This document shows, piece after piece, positions 58,151-64,000 of a stretch of 64,000 nt of DNA (within the stretch, counting starts at the first letter, position 1; each line of letters opens with the position of its first letter). A model generated the notes under the pieces. It saw nothing but the letters and a program-made list of their open reading frames with translations, was not told where the DNA came from and did not search any database. The translations under genes were made by a program, and so were the position numbers. The stretch lies in contig OY744606.1 in NCBI GenBank assembly GCA_963556255.1, positions 78,055,141-78,119,140 of the forward strand, in the 5' to 3' direction. This stretch comes from Allolobophora icterica (Eukaryota > Annelida > Clitellata > Crassiclitellata > Lumbricidae).

Positions 58151-58399
58151 TTAATGTTTTAAGCATAACTTATGTAACAGTTTTTCCTTGTGAATGATAG
58201 CCACGTACTCATAGGCTTATAAAAAACATGCTAGGTCTGCATACAAAAGCCGGTTACAATTATTGTTATGAGTGCAACACAGTCTGTATGTGTTCGTGTA
58301 ATTTAGTCAAACTGTAATCGAGACAGTTTATGGCTTTATATAGCACTTGTTTAAATCAGTTATAGATCACATTGTTCTATATGCTCTCCCTTTGACAGG

Positions 58400-58728
58400 T
58401 CCTAACCAGGCACCATAGCATCTTGCTACATACATACATACTTAAATAAATGCATACATACATGCATATACATACTTCTGTGCATACATACGTATACATA
58501 TAGACACATACGCATACATATCCATTGATTGATTTTTAACACATGTATACAGCACCATTTCTCCGTCAGCCATGATACGGTTCTATATGAATTTTATTGT
58601 TATTATTGTTGTTGTTATTATTATTAGTATATTATTATTATTATTTTTTATTTATTTATTTATTTATTATTTTTTTTTTGCCCCGAGGTATACAGGATCC
58701 CTCAGGGACTTCAATATTAATTAAAGCA

Positions 58729-58804
<76 letters not shown>

Positions 58805-58851
58805 AGTATTATTATTATTATAAGTATTATTATTATTATTAGTAGTAGTAC

Positions 58852-58918
<67 letters not shown>

Positions 58919-58959
58919 TGCATTGTTGTGTACAATCCAAACATACATGTATGCACACA

Positions 58960-58993
<34 letters not shown>

Positions 58994-59280
58994 CATGCAT
59001 ACTTGTATGCCAAGCTACTCACACATACATCATATTCACCCACATGCATAGGCCTACATATATCTGTGCATAAATGCATCCATGCATATGTACATGCATG
59101 CAAACATGCATATGTGCATACAAGCATGCATACATATATACATATACACACATACATACATCCACACTTGCTTACAAACATATGTATATATGTTTGAATA
59201 CATACTGTCCATAAATACATGCATACAGGCATACTTGCTTACATGAGTAGTATGTGCCTGTGTATGTATGTGAATGTTCT
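58400..59280. repeat. CATA and ATT microsatellites
   Basis: CATA runs at 58425-58525 and 58940-59270; ATT runs at 58595-58640, 58730-58845 and 58855-58917. No gene. Confidence 0.93.
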
Positions 59281-59554
59281 GCAGCACCAGAGGTTAAAGG
59301 TCGGCTGCGGCGATGAGGAGGCTTTTGATTGGATAATTGCAATGGTGGTTATTGTCTGATTACTCTATGATTGGTCTATTATGCTGGTGCTGTTAAACAG
59401 TTTGCCCAGTCAAAAACTATCCCATTGTATGGCTGCATCTCGTTTGGCCTGTAACATGGTAGACAACCTTTATGTTCCAATGAAACTGGATAGGCAGGGC
59501 CTGCTGATTGGACCAGGCAACTAGATCAAGGTCCTCATTTGGCATTCCTAATGG

Positions 59555-60030
59555 CCCTAACTGAATAACTCAATTGTTATGACTTCTAACTCGAAATGTT
59601 TTGACTCATAACACTAATGTTATGATTCGTAATGCTAACTGTTATGATTCCTAATGTTAACTGTTTTAACGCCTGACTCTGTTTTGACTCCTAATTCTGC
59701 TCTGATTCATAACTCTGTTTTGACTTATAACTCCTAATTCTAACTGTTATAACTCCTAATTCTGTTATGACTCATACTTCTAACTGTTCTGAATCTAACT
59801 CTAACTGTTTTTACTCCTGACTCTGTTTTCACTCCTAATTCTGTTTTGATTCATAAACATTAATGTTATGACTCCTAATTCTAATTGTTATGAGTCCAAC
59901 TCTAACTGTTGTGACTCCTAATTCTAACTGTCATGACTCCTAACTCAACCAAAATGACTTCTTATGCTATCTCTTATGACTACCTGTTATGATTCCTAAC
60001 TGTATACCTGTTATGACTCATAGCTCTTAT
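59555..60030. repeat. TATGACTCCTAATTCTAACTGT minisatellite
   Basis: About 20 loose units of about 22 bp (tatgactcctaattctaact gt). A family A-like tail word (ccggcgccatataaattc) is at 60097. Confidence 0.85.
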
Positions 60031-60309
60031 CACTTCTGAATGTACGTCTAAAAAGTGTCAGAGCACAAAAAACCCACGTCCATGAGACTAGCTTTCACCG
60101 GCGCCATATAAATTCAAATCCGCATTGACCAGGTTCTACTTCTTTGGTCCGTTTCGGTGTCAGGTCAGAATCTGGGTGAGGTCAAGCCGAGCAGAGAGCA
60201 TGCATGGTATTACGGTGAAAATCGTTGTTGATTGTGGTCATGGGATGGTGTGTGGATGAGTGGAATAAGGATAGGATAGTCTGAAGAGTTCGGTTTTCAG
60301 TCGTCAGTG

Positions 60310-60815
60310 AAATGCTGGAGAGGAGAGGAGAGACGACGAGAGGAGGGGAGACGAGAGGAGGGGAGAGGAGAGGAGGGGAGACGAGAGGAGACGAGAGGAG
60401 GGGAGACGAGAGGAGGGGAGGGGAGGGGAGACGAGAGAAGAGGAGGGGAGAGGAGAGGAGAAAAGACGAGGGGAGACGAGAGGAGGGGAGAGGAGAGGAG
60501 AGGGAGGAGGGAAGAGGAGAGGACAGGAGAGGAGGGGAGGGGAGGCGAGACGAAAGGACAGGACAGGACAGAATGGGAGACGAGAGGAGAGGAGATGAGG
60601 GGAGACGAGAGGAGAGAAGTGGAGACGAGAGGAGAGAAGGGGAGAGGAGAGGAGGGAAGGGGAGAGGAGGGGAGACGATAGGAGAGGACAGGAGAGAAGG
60701 GGAGACGAGAGGAGACGAGATGAGGGGAGACGAGAGGAGAGAAGGGGAGAGGACAGGACAGAAGGGGAAACGAGAGGAGAGAAGCGAGAGGAGGGGAGGG
60801 GAGAGGAGAGGTACT
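60310..60815. repeat. GGAGA/GACGAGA purine tract
   Basis: A 500-bp almost pure purine strand with irregular units gagaggag, ggggagacgagagg and ggacagg. Long Arg/Gly/Glu or Pro/Ser/Leu frames in all frames are artefacts. Confidence 0.95.
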
Positions 60816-61079
60816 ATAGGATAGGGAGGATAGGTGAGGATAGGGGAGGGCTGGGAGGAGAGGATAGGATGGAGTTGAATCGATTTCCTGGTCAAGGTGT
60901 ATTATTGGAATTGGATGAAGGCATTTAATGAGCGGCATGTCATGACCTTGTCATGATGTCGCGTGAGACCCATACGTACATCCGTCATGTTGTTATCTCT
61001 TTATGAAATCATTGTTTTGTCCTGTTTTGCCAACAAGACCCTCTCCGTCACGAAAACCGGTCTATATATTTACTGCAAC

Positions 61080-61216
61080 GTGGTGGTGGTGGTACTAGTG
61101 GTGGTAGCACTGGCGGTGGTGGCAGTGGTGGTGGTGGTGGTGGCGGCGGCGGTGGTGGTGGTGGTGGTGGCGGCGGCGGCGGCGGTGGCGGTGGTGGTGG
61201 TGGTGGTGGTGGTGGA
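61080..61216. repeat. GGT/GGC triplet tract
   Basis: About 45 GGT, GGC or GGA triplets, then GATGGT-rich DNA to about 61345. Confidence 0.93.
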
Positions 61217-61659
61217 GGTCAGAGGACTGATAATGCTGGTAATGGCTGCGACACTAGTGATGGTGCTGCTGTGGTGATGGGGATGATGGCAATAGTCATG
61301 GTAGTGATGGTGGTGGTGATAACAATGGTGATGGTAGCGCTAATGGTGTTGGAATGGGTCGCCTTTTTCTCTGCTTCTCTCTAGGGTCGTGTCTTAAGAC
61401 CAAGTAGAAAGCGAAAGTGACAACGTCATGTTGTCCGACCGTGCAACAAGTAAGCTACAGATCCCCCGAACCCCCCCCCCGTTGTTCGTTCCTCTCATCA
61501 TATATTTATGGTTTTGCCATTAAACTCTTGAAACACAAACTCCAGCTGTCGGAGGTCATTTAGATCACTTGTCAAGACCCAGTTTTTCACCGAAGCCTTT
61601 ACACTGTTTACAGGACTTGGTAACTAGTCTCCCACCCCACAGTTGCAGATTTACTTATT

Positions 61660-62240
61660 TTATCCTTATAATAATAGTGATAATAATGATAATGATAATA
61701 ATTATAGTGATAATAATCCTGAGTAATTATAATAATGATGATAATAATAATGATAATAATAATTATTAGTATTGTTATGATGATGATTACTATTATCGTT
61801 ATTATTTTTAATTATTATTGTTATTTTTTTGCACCAAGGTACATATGATCCCTCGGGGACTTAAATATTAATTAAAACAAGTTATTAATTATTAATTATT
61901 TATTATTGTAATTGTTATAGAATTTTGCTATTGTTATTACTGTCTCAGTCTCCTCTGTATTAACTGCTTTCTGAACTGAACTGATCAGCGTAATTAACAA
62001 ATACAATACAATACAATAGAAGACTGTATATTACACCGTTGTCCATTATACATTGGTTTACATTTCAGTGTATTACGCTAAGTTATACATTACGCAATGC
62101 ATTGCATCATTACGTTGCACGAGATGACACATTATGTTACTCTATGTTGTGTTACTTTATGTTGCATTTACACAAGACTACTGCGTATTTATTCATTCAT
62201 TCATTCATTCATTCATTCATTCATTCATTCATTCATATAA
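61660..62240. repeat. ATA/ATG, ATT and ATTC microsatellites
   Basis: Runs at 61670-61830 and 61795-61920; ATTC x 16 at 62171-62235. A repeat with caaggtacatatgatccctc at about 61837 also occurs near 38425 and 58685. Confidence 0.9.
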
Positions 62241-62449
62241 TATCACTTGTTGTGCGCACAGTATCAGTAAATTCGAGTCTCAGATATGACCTAACATTTG
62301 TTTACATTACACCGCATTTCACAAGATTACATTACCCACAGGCTGCCAGCAGTGTGTATGAATAAGGCCACTTGGCCGATAGCAGTGCATTGATTATAGA
62401 CTGAGTGGCCCAGCGCAAGGGGGGAGGGGCAGACGACATAGCTAGATAT

Positions 62450-62520
62450 AAGGGTGACGTAAAAAATAATAACGTTGTGGAGGGATATAAAAGTGCGTAC
62501 TTTGTTCCCGACCCCCGCCT
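62450..62520 (+). promoter_or_regulatory. Candidate promoter with TATA box
   Basis: gggatataaaagtgcg at 62481-62496 looks like a TATA box, with a CRE-like tgacgtaa at 62455. It would place a start near 62515, about 380 bp before the short open exon at 62894. Confidence 0.3.
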
Positions 62521-62626
62521 TCTACCCAACCGACTCCACCACCGATTAAACTGCATACTAAGTTTCTGACTCGATTAGTCACTTTCTTAGGCGACAACAG
62601 ATAACACCGCGTGTTGTAAGGCTAAA

Positions 62627-62748
62627 CCTCCGCCATTAGCCTGTAATATTTGCATATTTGAGCGGTTTGTACAAACTAATGGCCAAGTACGCCTCAGTTT
62701 TAGCCGAGGCTTATACAAATCAATGTATGCAAATACCTGGCGGATCGA
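62627..62748. repeat. Foldback element with ccgcca / tggcgg ends
   Basis: Outer arms ccgccattagcctgtaatat ttgcat and atgcaaatacctggcgg pair imperfectly; an inner hairpin gcctcagttttagccgaggc sits at about 62687-62706. Confidence 0.5.
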
Positions 62749-62893
62749 TTAGAAGGTAACCTTTGGTCCCCGGCCCGACTGTCGTAGGTAGGTAGACTGC
62801 AGTTCGCTCGGTCATCCGGCATAGCTGTACCTCGAAGGTAGTCCGTGTTATGCATAGGAGGAGCGCAGCTTTTCAGCCGGAAAACATGCAGAA

Positions 62894-62926
62894 ATGGAAT
62901 ATAACATCGTCGAAATTCCTGCGGAA
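62894..62926 (+). CDS. Possible short first coding exon
   Basis: ATG in a fair context (gaaATGG) reads MEYNIVEIPAE, followed by a donor-like GTATGT. An out-of-frame ATG lies 8 bp upstream. The remaining exons would be beyond the window. Weak evidence. Confidence 0.25.
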
Positions 62927-63149
62927 GTATGTTTCTCGTTCATTGTGTTGTGATATCTGTGGATGATTTAAACGCGTTTGGGATCGTGTGTTTGTGCGTA
63001 AATCGCGAGATTACGATTACGATTGAATATGAGTAAGATCGTTTCGTTAATTTCAGGGAACCTCCCATGGATATCTCGATCCGTGACTTGCGTTATCGTG
63101 GCTAAAACCGATTTTTGCCATAGGTAGTGAGTATGGGTTACTGGCTCCC

Positions 63150-63440
63150 TGTTAGCATTTTCAAGGACATTAGGAAGGACCCATATGGGCTTTATATGGG
63201 ATATCGGTCCCATAAGGGCTCCATGTGAGCTTTCTGGCTGGGGTGTGGCTTCTTGATCGTTGATTGGAAGTGTCGTGGATGGGAATAATGCGTCTTATGA
63301 TACTGGATGATAGTTATTAGGAAATCTCATGTGTTGCGTGGTGGATTGTTGGAGAGGTGCTTGTCTTAGAAGGGACCCATGTGGGCTCTATGTGGGTTCC
63401 ATATTGTAATATTTGGGCTCCGTTTGAGCATGCTGGTAGG
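63150..63440. repeat. Degenerate GGGACCCATATGGG-type repeat
   Basis: Words like gacccatatgggctttatat and gacccatgtgggctctatgt repeat. Related in style to the flanks of the SINE at 26.2 kb. Confidence 0.45.
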
Positions 63441-63544
63441 GATAAGTCCTAGAGCTAGCAGTGGACAAATCCTGTAGTACTGGACACTGGACCAGCACAT
63501 TTAAGGTCATGGCATTTAGAACCCAGCTCAGTGTAAGCCCTGAA

Positions 63545-63745
63545 TGTGTAAGTGTTTATATAGCGGTCACATGGCCTCGACTCTGTTTGTTTTTCAATGC
63601 GTTGACTGGGTGAGATCCTTCACCGTTCATTGGGACCTTAAAAGGCATAGCGCCCATTCAAACTGGCAGCTGTGGTGAAGATGTCACAAGATCAATTCTT
63701 TGAAAATGAACAGGGTCGAGGCCATAAGGTTGCTGTACAAAAACG
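63545..63745. mobile_element. Foldback element with about 45-bp inverted ends
   Basis: Left tatagcggtcacatggcctc gactctgtttg, right aaaatgaacagggtcgaggc cataagg are inverted copies. The left-arm text matches the half copies at 20815 and 29262. Confidence 0.65.
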
Positions 63746-64000
63746 TGTACAGTTTCATTTTCACCAGTGTACACCAGTGTACGCCTTTTAATACCAAGTT
63801 CTAACGTTTGATGAGAGAGACGACTTTACAGAACCAAGTGGTCCTTGAGTAGGCCTAGAGGTTGTTGAGACACTAGGTTGCTCTTTTGTAGTGTTTTGCA
63901 ACTGCATTAATGAGTACTCCAACTGTACAATGTCGTTGGGAAGATTGGCTGGTGAGGGAGAGGACTGACCACCCGCCCTACTTTGCAGAGGCTAAGAAAA

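Noticed and set aside
57066..58197. Hydrophobic frames of 150 and 290 codons that look like membrane proteins
   Set aside because: The hydrophobic part is the TATGTTTATTTGGCTA repeat and the rest is CAGA/TA simple sequence; no splice sites or family resemblance.
58597..59287. Tyr/Asn/Ile runs and Cys/Met/Tyr-rich frames
   Set aside because: They are translations of ATT and CATA microsatellites.
60182..60938. Frames over 200 codons rich in Pro/Ser/Leu or Arg/Gly/Glu
   Set aside because: They are artefacts of the purine tract, which is open in several frames on both strands.

Overview
This is a 64 kb piece of an animal nuclear genome. The base composition is AT-rich, the genes are interrupted by GT-AG introns, and the intergenic and intronic DNA is packed with microsatellites, minisatellites, tRNA-derived SINEs, 5'-truncated LINEs and small non-autonomous DNA transposons. 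The style fits an invertebrate, perhaps a marine deuterostome or lophotrochozoan, but I cannot name the species from the sequence. No bacterial operon, phage or CRISPR locus is present.

Genes found, by joining exons whose splice phases agree: (1) + strand, 348-3248: the last five coding exons of a lysosomal Pro-X carboxypeptidase (PRCP, peptidase family S28), cut by the left window edge. (2) + strand, 4153-4937: three phase-matched exons ending in a single transmembrane helix and a short tail; they may be an alternative membrane-anchoring C-terminus of PRCP or the end of another gene. (3) + strand, 9686-21136: an unrecognised gene of about 825-830 codons, rich in Ser and basic residues, ending in a helical segment. 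(4) - strand, 42135-29098: a complete FAM234 (ITFG3)-family gene with 13 coding exons and 968 codons; it encodes a type II membrane protein with FG-GAP-like repeats. (5) + strand, 43752 to about 45260: two exon-like open stretches of unknown function. (6) + strand, near 62450-62926: a weakly supported promoter and short first exon.

Right of 45.3 kb the window is almost entirely repeats: a 5'-truncated LINE with reverse transcriptase (46.7-47.7 kb, -), LINE fragments, a hAT element with transposase remnants (50.8-51.7 kb), a piggyBac transposase relic (52.5-53.2 kb), a LINE fragment hosting two hAT MITEs with exact 8-bp target-site duplications, and long simple-sequence tracts.

The most unusual pattern is that tandem arrays repeatedly coincide with RNA-processing signals. 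They cover the poly(A) signals behind PRCP, the 3' end of exon 5 and the terminal acceptor in the unknown gene, and the donor of FAM234 exon 5. A SINE also starts exactly at the FAM234 exon 7 donor. A second notable point is that the tRNA-derived SINE and the LINE share the same 3' tail, a classic SINE/LINE partnership.
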